From: Hydra vulgaris
Lineage: Eukaryota; Cnidaria; Hydrozoa; Anthoathecata; Hydridae
Direction: 5' to 3'
Length of the DNA stretch: 64,000 bases
Assembly: GCF_038396675.1 (NCBI RefSeq)
Contig: NC_088931.1
Location: 38,311,001 to 38,375,000 of the forward strand
Under the pieces are notes generated by a model. It was not told the origin of the DNA. It searched no databases and worked only from the letters and a program-made list of their open reading frames with translations. A program made the position numbers and the translations under genes. This document shows, piece by piece, positions 34,401 through 46,650 of this stretch; the first letter of the stretch is position 1; the number at the start of each line of letters is the position of its first letter.

Positions 34401-35390
34401 TCTTCTTGCTAGAAAATGCATTTGTGGTTCCAAATTGTAAAAAAGTTGATTAAAACGTAAGTGCGCACCAAAAAGCACTAAAAAAGACACAATTTATGCA
34501 CAACATAGCACTTTTAATACTCAGATATTTTATAGCTGTTGATGAAATTAATTTTCTAAGATCTACCATATTATTATTAAACATCATCCTTTTTTTTAAG
34601 TATAATCCCCCTTTTATTTTAGAAACTTGTGCTAATTTTCACGAAACAAGGATTACATAAGTATTACATAACATGCATAAATAAACGTTCTTTAAATAAA
34701 CACATACAAAGTTATGTACGTAAAAAAGTACTCAAAATTCATTAAGTTTAATAACACGATGTTGCAAGGTGAAATAAAAAAGATCATTTTACAAATATAT
34801 GAAAGATATAATACATATAAACAAATAAATATCGTATTACTTTACCTAACAACAATTGTTATATTGACGTTATTTTTCTAAGTTATTATCACTACTTGTA
34901 ATATTTACTTAAGCGATAAAAGTTATTCAATAAACTGTTTATAAATATGTATTACACATATAATTAATAGATAGACGCAAAAAAACTTTTCTTTTTGAAA
35001 TTATTACTATTTCATAAGTAATATTGAAATGGAAAAAATTCTGTAAAACATGAAGCAAGAAGACATCCTTAACCCAAGTAACCGAAGGCGTCTTGAATCA
35101 TAAAACTAGTTTTTTTGCTCGTCTATTAAACTTTCTTTACTTTCAATTAGTGTGAAAATATTCTCTTTTAAATAACTAATTCCTAATCTCGTCAGTATTG
35201 ATAGTGCAATAAACCTTTGTAATTAGCAGCAACTTACTGTGAAATTCCTCAAAAAAAGGACAAAGTTAATAAAACCTCAACTAATATTAAAACATTTTTT
35301 GTTCTATGATAGTTCTTTATCAATAGTAAAATAACCGCAACAGTGAGTAGTAGAGGAATAAAAAATTTATAAACATAATACAAAAATTAA
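34400..35390. other. AT-rich spacer
   Basis: No coding or repeat structure recognised. Confidence 0.5.
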
Positions 35391-35394
35391 ATGA

Positions 35395-35560
35395 ATCAAT
35401 GATCGATATAATTATTATATATAAGAAAGGAGGTAAAGTTGAAGAAACATGCAACCTGCATCCCTCACAAAAATGAACTATAAAATTCTAACAAAGACTT
35501 AGTCAATAGATTAAAAAAGTCCTACCAACTCTAACAAATAATAATAAAACGGCTTGAACC
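35395..35560 (+). pseudogene. L1-like LINE RT scrap
   Basis: IIIYKKGGKVEETCN, then SLTKMNYKILTKT, then (shifted frame) VNRLKKVLPTLTNNNKTA. The series YKKG...NxRPISLxNxxYKIxxKxLxNRLKKxLPxLIxxxQTx is the RT segment of L1/Tx1-like LINEs, a different clade from the other LINEs here. Only about 55 residues remain. Confidence 0.5.
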
Positions 35561-36338
35561 ATATGTAAATGTTTTGCTTTTAGAAAGATGTTCTATAGTT
35601 TTGGCCCTTGGTATGCTTTTCCATATTCAGAATACTTACTATTAATTTAATAATATTATATATCAATAATATTATTTTTAGAGAATATTTTTAGTCCACA
35701 TTTTTCATAAACTTGTCTTTAAAGATTTTTTGATTGAATCTGTTATTGTATTTATACATAAAAATTAAGTGTTGATAAATATTGATTTCATAAAAGGGAA
35801 ACCTGCGCACGATTGCTTTTCTCATAAAACCCATCAAAAAATTAAAAATTGGTGGAAATGAAAGTGTATATATAGATGGAATTATAAAATACCAATTAGT
35901 TTTTTTTAAACACAAATTGGTTTTTTTAAATAATGTTAAAGTGATTTTATACGCATAAAATTTTTTTACGCTCAAAAAAGATGTTATGGTTAGTGTTATT
36001 GCTGATGGGTGGTGTTTTACGCGTGTGATTTTTTATACGGTATTTTTTTGAAATGCGTTTTTATTTTGATTTACTTAAGATAGAATAGTTGGTAGTTTCT
36101 AAAGCTTTTTAAAGCTCGAGACGAAAATTGCATAGTAAGTGCCCCAATCACGTGACCAGTTGATATGTTTATGAATTATACATTTTGATTTTTGTTTCAA
36201 ATTTTTCTATTTGCAAACAAAAAACTAATGCAGGAAATGAATCATTATGCTACAATAAATATACTGACAAAAGATTATTGTTTCATGACTGTCAGTTTTT
36301 CAAACATTCAGGATTTTAAAAACCATCTTTCCTTATCC
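35561..36338. other. AT-rich spacer
   Basis: Nothing recognised. Short open frames have no coding signature. Confidence 0.5.
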
Positions 36339-36787
36339 AAGGGCGAATCCATTGGGTGCGATGGGTTGATTGCCCTCCCCTCCTCTTTAGATATTTTGGT
36401 TGGGTTTTTTTTGTAAAATTATATATTCAACACCACATGTAGCTTGAAAACGGAGATAAATTAGGAAAGCTATTCAAAAGCAATTTGAACTTTTTATAAA
36501 GTTGTGTGGTACAAATTTTAAATTGAACTAGTTTGGATACAAATACATGGCGTAATTTTCTAGTTAAATAGATTAGGACAGTATCAAGACTATTATTTTA
36601 AGAAAATTTAACTCAGAGTAAGTTTAAGTTTTATGATTTTATGGCTTGCCTGCTTACAAGTAGTTAAACCTAAAAATGACCTCTGACCCCTACTTTATAA
36701 GATGATCTGGATCCTCAAAATAAATAAAAAAACACCTGAAAATAGCCCACCTCCCTCCTTTACTATGTGGTCTAGATCCACCCCTGG
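36339..36787. mobile_element. Non-autonomous element with GGGCGAATCCA/GGGGTGGATCTAGACC ends
   Basis: Left AGGGCGAATCCATTGGGTG and right TCTAGATCCACCCCTGG are imperfect inverted repeats, with a second internal GATCTGGATCC near the right end. Same family as 56694-57001. No ORF. Confidence 0.6.
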
Positions 36788-38900
36788 TCCTATATTTCCC
36801 TATTATTTCAACATTTGAATGTTTTTTATTAATGGTTTTGTATGTTCGTTGTTGTTTTTCAAATATATATATATGTCTCCACACATGTTTTTGTAAAGAA
36901 AATATCTTTTTATATTTTGTTGGTTGAGTAATGCCTACTTACTATTTGAATAGTAGCAAAAAATGTATTTCAAAATGTAATTCAAAATATATTAGTTTCA
37001 GACTTTTTGTATGTATCTTATATGGACAAATTCGGTAGATCAAACCATTCAATCAAAAATTATCTTTACTAATTTTAGATTAAGTATAATTTATGTGTAG
37101 ATGCCAAGATAAATTCTTATAAAAAGGAATTCCCATGATATTTATGGAACCATTTTTTTTGTTGCAATTTTTTGGTAATTTTAATGGAAAATGCTTTTCT
37201 TGCGAACTTTTATGGAATAAAGTATAGTTTGTTTTATATATTTTTAGTGAGAATTTATTAGCCTTAAACTATTAGTTGACATTTCTTAATTCACAAATTC
37301 ATTTCAGAATAAAGCTGCTTGATGTCATTATTGATGCCATTGTTGATGTCATTGTTGATGTCATTGTTGATGTCATTGTTGATGTCATTGTTTTTTAATA
37401 ATCTTTAGTAGCAGATTCAAAGCAGTTCAAATGCAATAGATCATAATGTTCATAATGGTTCGATAAGTGGGCCTTGGAAAGAAACTTTTTTAAAAATTTG
37501 GAAAGAAAGTTTTTTAAAAATTAAATTGACATCGAAAGCCAAGCCAAAAAAAATTTTGAAACAAATCCAGCTTGATTATTAAAAATTATACTTTATTAAC
37601 ACTGTTAAATAAATCAAAAAAGAATCTTGAATACAAATAACTGGGTTAACTACAGGCTAAATGCAGAACAAAAACTAAATAATAAAACGGCAGTCATTTT
37701 CATTGAAAAAGTATTTTTTTTGAATAGATCTTATAAAATCATTTCAATCTAAACAAAACTTTAGTTCGAATTTTAGAAGTTCGTTAACATTATTATTGTT
37801 CCTTAAAAAATTTTAATTTCGAAACTTATTTTTAAACAAATTTATATATTAAAAAAGCGATTTCCTACAACTAGGCGGGTGATGATCACTTTTAAGGGTA
37901 TTCTTGTTCCCCAGTTGTAAATTTGAAAAAATTGCAAAAAGCAAACTTTGTTTTTTATCTGCAACTAAAGCCAAAATGTATTACAAGCAGATATCCAGTA
38001 TCAAACAATTAACCAAATATACTACAAGCTGATAACTCGCATGAAACAATAAAATAAATGTACCACAAGCAGAAATCTAGCAAGAACCAGATATTTATGA
38101 AAGTGGAGCATTATTTGACGGGAGTAATTTTTGTTGAGATGTCTGCGAGGCTGATATTAGAAAAAATCCATAAACCACAGGTAGTACCGACCTTTCTGCT
38201 GCCCTCGTGCAAAATTTTTCTGCCCTTGACAACTTTATAAGTATTCTGGTAAATTAAGTGGAAAATAGTAACAATTTAAATTCAAAACCATCATAAAAAA
38301 GAACGTTTTTATAATTTACATTTACAAAATTAAAACATGTGAAATAACAAACGTTCTGTACCAGTTTACTTGCGGCCTTGTGCGGCCTATGACCTCGCTT
38401 CCTCCAAGTTTAATAATTAAATGCTTAAGTTTTCAACTAATACACTACCAGACATAAATTTTTATACAAGAGAAACTGTAACGAAAAAGTTCAGTACTTA
38501 ATGAATGATGAAAGAAAAAGTATAGTTTTGATAGTCTAGGTTGAACCATTTTTTTGTAAAATGGAAATTTTTATTTCTCTATTTTTCATATACTTTATAC
38601 TAAGAGAAGTCGATGGTTATAATTTCTATGATGCTTTTACTCTAACAAACGTATAGGAAAAATACATTTATTTGACTTGATATTAAAGTAATTATCATGT
38701 ATTATCACTTAATATTATTATTACTTGAGCTGAAGAACAAATTTGTGAAAATGGTGATAATTCTAACTGTTGTAATGAACCAATTTATTTTTGGCGATTT
38801 TATCTAATTCTTCATCCACCGTTTAATTCATGTGAGCAAATTTTAAGTTTCAGTTTTGATGAATTATAATTCTTACTATTTTGTAACTATTTTTGCTATT
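36788..38900. other. Spacer with one short tandem repeat
   Basis: Apart from the 12-bp repeat at 37321-37392 nothing is recognised. 37970-38100 has loosely repeated TATTACAAGCAGATATCCAG-type words (three diverged copies about 35-50 bp apart). Confidence 0.5.
37321..37392. repeat. Six copies of a 12-bp unit (GATGTCATTGTT)
   Basis: Copies 1 and 2 have one change each and copies 3-6 are identical. The length is a multiple of 3, but no frame extends beyond it. Confidence 0.95.
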
Positions 38901-38904
38901 TCAG

Positions 38905-40520
38905 ATTATTTGGAATGTCTCAGAGACGGAAGTGCTATAACGATCCTAACAAGTTCTGTTACATTTGCGGGAGGTTTATGCTTAAAGGAGATGAGCGTTT
39001 CATTACACCTCGAGTTAAGGCCCTGTATTATGCTTATTTCAAGATGAAACTAGGGGATGAGCACAAGGTTTTCTCCCCCCCCCCCCCCATAAGATCTATG
39101 TTAAGTGTCTGTCTAAGTGGTCCCTGTGGTCTAAGGGTAAATTGAAGAGAATGCCTTTATCCACACCTTTGTCGTGGCACGACATAGGTGTGGATAAAGG
39201 CATTCTCTTCAATTTACCAATTTAAAGGCATTCTCTTCAATTTTTACCAGAAGGACAGCTAACAGCATAATTTACCCTAACTTACCATCAGCGATAAAAC
39301 CGAGAGCATGTGATGAGAGAGAAGAGCCTCCTGTGTTTTCTTCTGATCTTCTCAATGTTGTTTTGATTGATGATGATGATGTGCCGAACATGAAGAAGAG
39401 CGATGAAGATGATGATGATTGGCTGCCTAACAACGAGCCAAAGTCTATCAGCCAGAGACAGCTGGACTTGTTTGTTAGGAGACTTGGCCTGTCCAAACAG
39501 GATGCGTGTTTGGCTGGTTCAATGCCAAGAGAATTCAGTGTCCTTGCAAAGGAAACGAAAACGTCTATTTATAAGACAAGAGACGCAGCTTACGTACCAT
39601 TTTTTAAGAGAAGTGAAGACAATAACTTTGTATTTTATTGTAATATTCCTGGTTTGTTGATAAAGATGGGTATCTATACACAAATGGAGAATGACTGGTG
39701 GTTGTTCATCGATGGCAGCACAAGAAGTGTAAAGGCGGTCTTTTTGCATAATGAGAACGCATATCCAGCCATCCCGATTGCTTACTCAATTACAGCAAAA
39801 GAATCTTATGAAACTATGAAATCTATTTTGCAGCTTGTTCGTTATGACACATTTCAGTGGAAAGTTTGCTCGGATTTGAAAGTTGTAGGTCTGCTGACAG
39901 GTATGGAAGGAGGTTACGTGAAATACACATGCTTCATATGTCTGTGGGATAGCAGCGCTAAACATGAGCATTACATCAGGAATGAGTGGTCAGCACGAGG
40001 CAATGCGACCCTTGGTGTTCACAATATTCGCTATGAGCCACTTGTTCAGTCTAACAAAGTTATTATACCTCCATTGCACATAAAGCTTGGCCTATTTAAA
40101 AACTTTGTTAAGGCATTTTAGGAATTAAGTACATAATACTTGTATTCTATCAAAGAATTTCTTCTTTGCGCTCATTTATTCAGGCAAGCACCGGTCGGAC
40201 GGCTATAAAGACATCATCTCAGAACTGTTATCAACCTTCAAAGAAATGAATGTGCACATGTCCCCAAAGGTTCACTTTTTGCATAGCCATTTGGACTTTT
40301 TCCCCAAGGATTTTGAGAGAAACATTATAGACGAGCATGGAGATTTCAACTATTGAGCATTGCTACCAGGGGCGCACCGATGAGAGAATGATGGATGACT
40401 TCTGCTGGCTGACTTATAATCCTGTTTAGTTTGTCTTTTGTCAATTATGCACTCATATACCCGAATAAACATCGTTTAGTTTTATTACAAAAATGGGAAA
40501 ACCGGTACCTCTAGTTTACC
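38905..40520 (+). pseudogene. Dispersed cnidarian/arthropod element-like gene, broken
   Basis: The first part (38915-39145) reads YNDPNKFCYICGRFMLKGDE, then YAYFKMKLGDEHKVFSP, the CxxC start of a family found in many copies in cnidarians and arthropods (DPNxFCYICGxxxxxxxRxxIxxxVKxxYxxYFxxKLGDxDKxWAPH). A 38-bp inverted duplication follows. The long open frame 39333-40121 (262 aa) carries DLFVRRLGLSKQDACLAGS, LFIDGSTRSVKAVFLHN, VCSDLKVVGLLTGMEGGYVK, CFICLWDSSAKHEHYIRNEW and IIPPLHIKLGLFKNFVKA. 40195-40350 continues ISELLSTFKEMNVHMSPKVH-like and SHLDFFPKDFE, IIDEHGDFN in other frames. High copy number suggests a mobile origin, but I know of no demonstrated function. The 262-aa ORF is unusually well kept beside its decayed ends. 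Confidence 0.7.
39136..39218. repeat. Inverted duplication, 38-bp arms, in coding sequence
   Basis: 39136-39173 and 39181-39218 are reverse complements with one mismatch (core GAATGCCTTTATCCACACC). A further direct partial copy of the right arm follows at about 39222-39248. Confidence 0.95.
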
Positions 40521-41026
40521 AAAAAATGGTTCGACCCTGACAAATTTGACTATGCATTTGGTCTTCAGGGCCATCCAAAGAACATTATTTTTGTTCCAAA
40601 CCTCTTGTATAAAGTGAAAAGTGAAAAAATATCTGGTAGTGATATATAAAATTAATGACAGTTAAGGTTTTTAACAATTTTATTCTTTTCAAGGTAAAAT
40701 GTTCGGTGTTTAGCCTTTCAAAATCCCCCTCCCTCCCCCCACCTCCTTCAAAAAAAAAGTCGGTATAGACCATAGGTGGAATCAACATTAATGTAAAACT
40801 AATCGTTAAAATCAATGAAATCATATTTTTCCCAACCAAAGCCTCAAAAAAAATATATGCAATAATCTTAAATATTAAAATACTGATATCTATTTTTTAT
40901 ACAAATAATTTCCTTTATAGACGGGACAGAAGTGATGGTAGAAAAGCCGGTGGGGTTGCTATCTACGTTTCTAATAACTTAAACTTGGTTAAAACAATTG
41001 ATATTAAATTGTGCAATGATAAAGCT

Positions 41027-41062
41027 GAACAGCTTAATAATTGTTAAATTATTAAGCTGTTC
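41027..41062. repeat. Perfect 16-bp hairpin in LINE EN
   Basis: GAACAGCTTAATAATT (41027-41042) and its reverse complement (41047-41062), 4-base loop. It is followed by a diverged direct repeat of the preceding coding segment (40987-41023 against 41071-41107). Confidence 0.95.
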
Positions 41063-41266
41063 TTAATCTCGGTTAAAACAATTGATACCAAATTGTGTAA
41101 TGATAAAACTGGGTAAGTTTACTGATTGGAAAAGAAAAGATATTATTTACAGACCTTGGAACAGCAATACTAATATAGAGATTAATGAGTCTATTCGCGC
41201 TGCAAAAAATAAATTAGATAATCAAAATCACACTTGTGTACTTGCAATGGGAAACTTTAACTTTCT

Positions 41267-41314
41267 ACACTTCCATTTTTCCATAATAAAAATATTATGG
41301 AAAAATGGAAGTGT
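41267..41314. repeat. Perfect 21-bp hairpin in LINE EN
   Basis: 41267-41287 and 41294-41314 are exact reverse complements (ACACTTCCATTTTTCCATAA core). It lies just after the GNFNFL endonuclease motif. Confidence 0.95.
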
Positions 41315-41670
41315 ATATCAACTTTTTAATAAATGGGTCACGAGACCACGCATTTGTAAATACAGTTGAAGATTGTTTTCTAACTAAACACGTTGACGCC
41401 CTAACTTTTCAAATACAAGATGGTACTTTCAAAGGAATTCTTGATTTGATTCTTACTGAATAAAATAACCAGGTCTGCAACCTTAAGTATAATCCGATAC
41501 TTAAAGGCTGTGATAAAGACCATATAGTACTAACTTGGATGTTAGTCCTTTCAATAACTAATAATATTTCAAGTTCCAAAACAATGCCAAAACTTGCTTT
41601 TAATCGTGGAATTTACAAAGATATGAAATACTTTTTGACAAAGTGTTGTTTTATGAAAAAACATTCTAAC

Positions 41671-41820
41671 AATTGTATAACATATTTTTATATTCTTGTA
41701 TTTTTATAATTTAATAATATAATTTTATAATATAATTGTATAACATATTTTTTATATTCTTGTATTTTTATAATTTAATAATATAATTTTATAATATAAT
41801 TGTATAACATATTATTATAT
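41671..41820. repeat. Tandem repeat, unit about 64 bp, 2.3 copies
   Basis: Units beginning ATTGTATAACATATTTTTTA start at 41671, 41734 and 41798 (partial), nearly identical. Confidence 0.85.
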
Positions 41821-43520
41821 TGTATAACATATATTTATATTATATTTTATAACATATTTTATATTTATATTGGAATTGAAAAACTTATTTTCCGTATTAC
41901 GTTATACACGTTAACCTATGGTCCAACAAACATATAGTCAATCCCGCTCGAAAAAAGAAAAATGATTTTTATTTCAATTGCACAAGTGGGTGGAAAAAAA
42001 AAGACAAAATTAATGATTATAAAGTGCTAAAAAAAATCGCTCAAACGAGAGGCAAAGAATGCAACAAATGAATTTGAGAAAAACCTATTTTATAGAGAAA
42101 ACTAATACCCAAAGCTTCTATATCAATATATCAACAACAAGCAAAATACCAATAACCGTATCCGATCACTTCAAAATAAAAATGGTTTTATCTGTGACGA
42201 TTTTTTTATATTACTAATATCTTAAATACTCAGTTTCAATGGGTATTTGTAAGAGGATACAAATCTAATTCCTGAGTTTGATAATAAAGATGTATAATTT
42301 TTTTAAACAAATGGATAAAGTTAAATACTATTTAGATATAATCAAATATTGAAACTTTTGAATAACACAGATGTAAGTAAACCGATTGGCAGTGACAAGG
42401 CTCCCTCCAGAATTCTTAAAGAATGCTTGACGTCACTAGCATATCCAATTTTACTAATCTTTGATTAAATCCTAAGCTTCCAGCAAAGTACCAAGTCAAT
42501 AGAAATAAACAAATGTCACTCATATCTTCGAAAAAGATAATAAACTTATGCCAGAAAACTAAAGACCTGTTTCTCTGATGTCAATTATGTGTAGACTATT
42601 TGAACCAATAATACGCAAAGAAATTTTGGACCACTTAATAACGAATAATCTGCTAATTATGCATATCATGAATTGTTGCCTAGAAAATCATCTATAACAA
42701 ATTTGTTAGATACTATCGACCTTTTATCAACTTGCTCGCAAAAGAATTTTGCTTAAATTAAGAAACTATGATATCAGTAATCATCTTGTGGCATGGAATA
42801 AACCATTATCATATATATCAATGACTTACCAAAAAACCAAACAAACACATCTAAATTATTTGCTAATAGCACAAAAATCATAGATCAAATTTACAACAAC
42901 AACTCTATACCAGCTCTTCGAGATGACCTAATTAAGACTTTTAAATGGTCAAAAAAAGGCTTATCAAGTTTAACTGTAAAAAGTGTTATGTTATGCATAT
43001 TGGGTAATATAATCCGAAGCACGACTACTTCAAACCCTATTCTAAAAATGACAATTTAATAACTTTAGAAAAGTCTATATGTGAAAAAGATCTAGGTTTT
43101 AATTTCTCGGCTAACCTCAAGTGGAAGTAACATGCAACTAGCTCTGCGTCTAAAGCAATTCAAACACTTGATATGATAACACGTACTTTTAGTTATAAGA
43201 TACTAAATAACTTGTCCGTTTAAATTGTAAGTTTAAATTTAACAAAACTTTCAACTCGGCGTTTAAGAGGTGACTTAATAAAATTTTTTAAAATCTTCAA
43301 TAAAATAGATAGTGTAAATCTAACTTTACTTAGATTCGATTTCTTAAAGCAAATAAATATACAGAAAAATCGAATTCAGACACGAAGACACAACTTTAGA
43401 CACCGAGCTGAATTTACTTAAAGTGCTTCAAGACAAATTATCCCCTTAATCAAGCAGCAACCGCAAATAAAGCAATTTATTTTTGCGAATGGCTGTTTCA
43501 GTGTGTAAATCTCACAAGTT

Positions 43521-44790
43521 GTATTAATACAGTTACAGCTTTATTACAAAACAAAACTAAACAAAACAAAATATATTTTTTAATCTTGCTTTAAACTTAA
43601 GTTAGTTATTTAACACATTTTCCGTTTGCTCAACTAAGCAATAACATTTTTTACAAACGTATTGACTTTTTCTACTCTAAGTCATGATTGGTTCTCGTAT
43701 TATCGTAAAGTTATTGTTTAAAAAAACTCCGTTGCCTTTGTATTAAGGTGAGCAATACCCTCCTATAATAAGAGCGTCGTAAAAACCCGATTTTTATTTA
43801 GATTTCGCACTCTACGTAAAAAAGAAAGACGTTGGTCAATTTATTTGTCTTGATATTGCAGTATCACAAATGAATGTACATTCAAAGTTCAAACTCAAAC
43901 AATTTATATTCACCTCTGAACACAAATATTTGCGTTTAGAGTTTAACATCAATTGCATTTATACATACATACCAAGTATAACCTAGACGGATATCCTAAA
44001 TTAAATATTTCACTTAAACTTTCTTTCATTCAACCCCTTTTTTTTAGTGTTAGCTAATAAAACACATTGTTGATTAAAAATTTTAAAAATTATAGAGATT
44101 TATTCATTATATATATATAGATATATTTTCATAGATATATTTTATAGTTTAACATTATTTTTATATAAGAAAAATTTTAAAAGATTTTTTTTTTAAATTT
44201 ATAAAGAAAAAAAATGTTAAACTAATGAATGTAACACCGCGATAAAAAGTTTTATTTTACCACAGTTTAGGCAATGCGCATTTGAACCAAAAAACTGAAA
44301 AAGAAGAAAATATTTCTTTAAAATGATATTTAAAAACTAATTCTTCCCATAAAAATATTTATTTAGAAATATATATTTTATTTCGAAATGATCAATTGCC
44401 AGCAACAACTTTTTTACAATTGATTTTTTGTCTTTTTGCCACATTTTGAGCCATCGACGATAGAATTAAGTAATTATTTTAAATAAAAAGCGTTTTCGGT
44501 TGACTGGTTGCTAAAAAACTCTTTTATATATATTACTTATATTTTGTACTGCCTCAATAAATTTTAACTTTATTAGTCATGCTTTGTAAAGTTACAAGTT
44601 AATTTGAAAGGTTACAAATTTTGTACCTACTTTTTTCAACTTTTTCTAATGACTTTCTTGACTTGAAAACTTCAAGTTAATTTTAAACATTTTTCGTTTT
44701 ATTTTAAAATGTCGGAAAGTTGATGAAAGTTTACATTTTTTAATTGTAACCTTTTTTATTCCATCTTCAATGAATCTTCTTTTTCTTCTT
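43521..44790. other. AT-rich spacer
   Basis: No genes or elements recognised. This is a comparatively unique-looking stretch next to the unknown ORF at 44799. Confidence 0.5.
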
Positions 44791-44798
44791 CTTGATCT

Positions 44799-45200
44799 TC
44801 AAACAAAATATTCGGTTATTGTTTTTGCTCTTTCTCTTCTTCTACATTCCGAGGTATCGTTTTGAATGCATGTTGTAAAAACGGTAGTATCAACATCATT
44901 AGGTATCCTTATCTTAATGAACTCATCATTGCAATTTTCAATTTTAACTTGAATGCTGTTGACATCAAGTTGACCATATTCGTCATAAACAAGATCAATT
45001 GTTTTTGTTCTATCGCGGGGTTCGGCTTCAACAAACTTTATTTGAGTTGATCTTTTTGATTTGTGGTTTACGTTTTCCCATTCTGAAATTTCTTCTAAAA
45101 GCTTTTCGAGTTCTTCAAAGTCTTTAAAAACATTACTTTTTATAGTAACTGTTGATGTGACCCCGTTGTATTCGATAGCAACGTTATTTTCAACACTCAT
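44799..45200 (-). CDS. Unknown intact ORF, 133 aa
   Basis: The ATG at 45200 (context ATTGCAATGAGT) opens MSVENNVAIEYNGVTSTVTI, then FEELEKLLEEISEWENVNHK, IDLVYDEYGQLDVNSIQVKI and ECRRRERAKTITEYFV, stop at 44799. The composition is that of a real soluble protein: mixed charge, alternating beta-like strands at both ends and an acidic amphipathic helix at about residues 28-43. It has no simple-repeat bias, no signal peptide and no membrane segment. I do not recognise it, and it shows none of the transposase or RT motifs seen elsewhere. It could be a small single-exon host gene, a first exon with an unseen donor, or ORF1 of an unrecognised element. The surrounding 1-2 kb lack repeat relics, which slightly favours a host gene. 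Confidence 0.5.
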   Translation of the reverse strand: MSVENNVAIEYNGVTSTVTIKSNVFKDFEELEKLLEEISEWENVNHKSKRSTQIKFVEAEPRDRTKTIDLVYDEYGQLDVNSIQVKIENCNDEFIKIRIPNDVDTTVFTTCIQNDTSECRRRERAKTITEYFV

Positions 45201-46279
45201 TGCAATTTATGTTAAATATTTAATAGACCTGACGAGATTAAAACTTCACAAACCTAAAAATCAAGAATTAAAATTTTTTAATAATATGCACAGCTAGAAG
45301 ATAAAATCCAAATTACATTGATAAGAATGTAAGGTAGTTTGAATGAGCAAATAAAGATTTGTTAATCGCCCCAATAAACATATAAATAACAACTTGCGTG
45401 CTTTTGGGAAGTTATTAAGCGCTATTAAAAAAACAAACTAAAATTACGGCTGCAAAAATATGTTTGCACCGTTACTTTCAACCTACTGTATTTTGAGAAT
45501 CGTGTGAAAAACGAACTAGATGACGTCGCATTTTTATTTATGTCTTACAACACAGTTTAAGAAAAGTCAAACAATAACTGTTTGCATATTTTTAAAAAGA
45601 ATTTAGTTTTTAAATAGAACTTGCACTTTAGTTTAAAATAGATTGTTTAATGTAATTTTTTTATGAAATGCTTGAATACACTAATATGTATGGGGACATT
45701 GCAGATAAGTATAACTAAGTATCTATTAATACACTTGTTGTTATCAGAGTTGAGCACCAAACGTTTAACCTTGAAAAGAAAAAAATTGTTAAAAATATTA
45801 TCTGTCATTTATTTTACATATTAGTTAATAACTTAAATATTTAATTATTTAACTTGGATCGAATATTTTTATTAAGTATTATTTATATATTTGAAAAAAC
45901 TTTTACGATTATTTTACAATTTTCACTAACTTTGTCTAATATATATATATATATAAACTTTATATATATATGTGAACAAATCGTTGAAATAATGAAGTCG
46001 TTGAATAAGTTAAAATTTTTTGTAAATTTAAAAAATTTAATAATCAAATTTCCGTTATCCTATAATTGACACTACAACTAATTGTGTATTAATAAAAAAA
46101 GATTTAAAAAAAAGATAGCAGCTAGAATTGATAGCAATTAAAATTCATTTCCTTATTGACGATACCTTGAGCAATTTAAATTTTTTATAAGCGTTACATT
46201 TGAAGAAAGTTACATTTAATATAAATTTACATAACTATAATTAAAGAATTACTTCATTATATTTACTCATTATAATTAG
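45201..46279. other. Spacer upstream of the unknown ORF
   Basis: AT-rich. A small TATATATAT-type repeat at about 45940-45970. No promoter can be singled out. Confidence 0.45.
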
Positions 46280-46604
46280 ATCAAGATAGTTGATCAATCA
46301 GTCAATTTTAAACCCAATCCGGATAAATTACGTGCAATACTATCTCAAAATTATGTTGGGTTTAATGCAAAAAACAATTTGTTTAAAACATACATTCATG
46401 ATGAGAGAGATTCATGACGAATTTAATCTGAACAGTGTTGTTTATACTTCCATTTTGAATGTTATTGAGAGCTCTATTGTTGTTAATTTAACAACAGTAG
46501 AGCTCTTTTTGTTAATTAATATGCCTAATATGAAATTAGAAACAATGCCAAATACAATGTTTAATGTGCGTGTTATTTATAAAGTTAGCATAAACATTTG
46601 GTAA
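46280..46604 (+). pseudogene. Unidentified coding remnant
   Basis: 46280-46419 reads IKIVDQSVNFKPNPDKLRAI, then LSQNYVGFNAKNNLFKTYIH and DERDS before a stop. An overlapping frame continues HDEFNLNSVVYTSILNVIES. This looks coding, but I cannot name the family. A hairpin and a 60-bp palindrome lie at its end. Confidence 0.3.
46469..46505. repeat. Hairpin, 17-bp arms
   Basis: GAGCTCTATTGTTGTTA and its reverse complement with one mismatch, 3-base loop. Confidence 0.9.
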
Positions 46605-46650
46605 TGTTTATAACTTCATATATGAAGTTATAAACAATACCTAATGTTTA
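46591..46650. repeat. Zero-loop inverted duplication, 30-bp arms
   Basis: 46591-46620 and 46621-46650 are reverse complements with two mismatches (centre AACTTCATATATGAAGTT). Confidence 0.95.

Larger units (their letters stand above)
40922..43520 (+). pseudogene. CR1-like LINE with endonuclease and RT remnants
   Basis: 40922 onward: RDRSDGRKAGGVAIYVSNNL (AP-endonuclease GGVAIYV motif). 41139-41369: IIYRPWNSNTNIEINESI, then TCVLAMGNFNFL (catalytic GDFN with Asp to Asn). 41345-41460: EDCFLTKHVDALTFQIQDGT and ILDLILTE. 41580 on: TMPKLAFNRGIYKDMKYFL. RT part: NNKQNTNNRIRSLQNKNG, GSDKAPSRILKECLTSLAYP, INDLPKNQTNTSKLFANSTK (FADD lost), LSSLTVKSVM. C-terminus about 43360-43420: RHEDTTLDTELNLLK-type readings. 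Many stops. A 64-bp tandem repeat and two hairpins interrupt it. Inactive. Confidence 0.75.

Noticed and set aside
37321..37392. Coding tandem repeat (unit multiple of 3)
   Set aside because: Frames stop right after the repeat and no flanking coding sequence is seen.
39272..39971. Minus-strand frames over 39272-39971
   Set aside because: Antisense shadows of the 262-codon + strand frame, which carries the family motifs.
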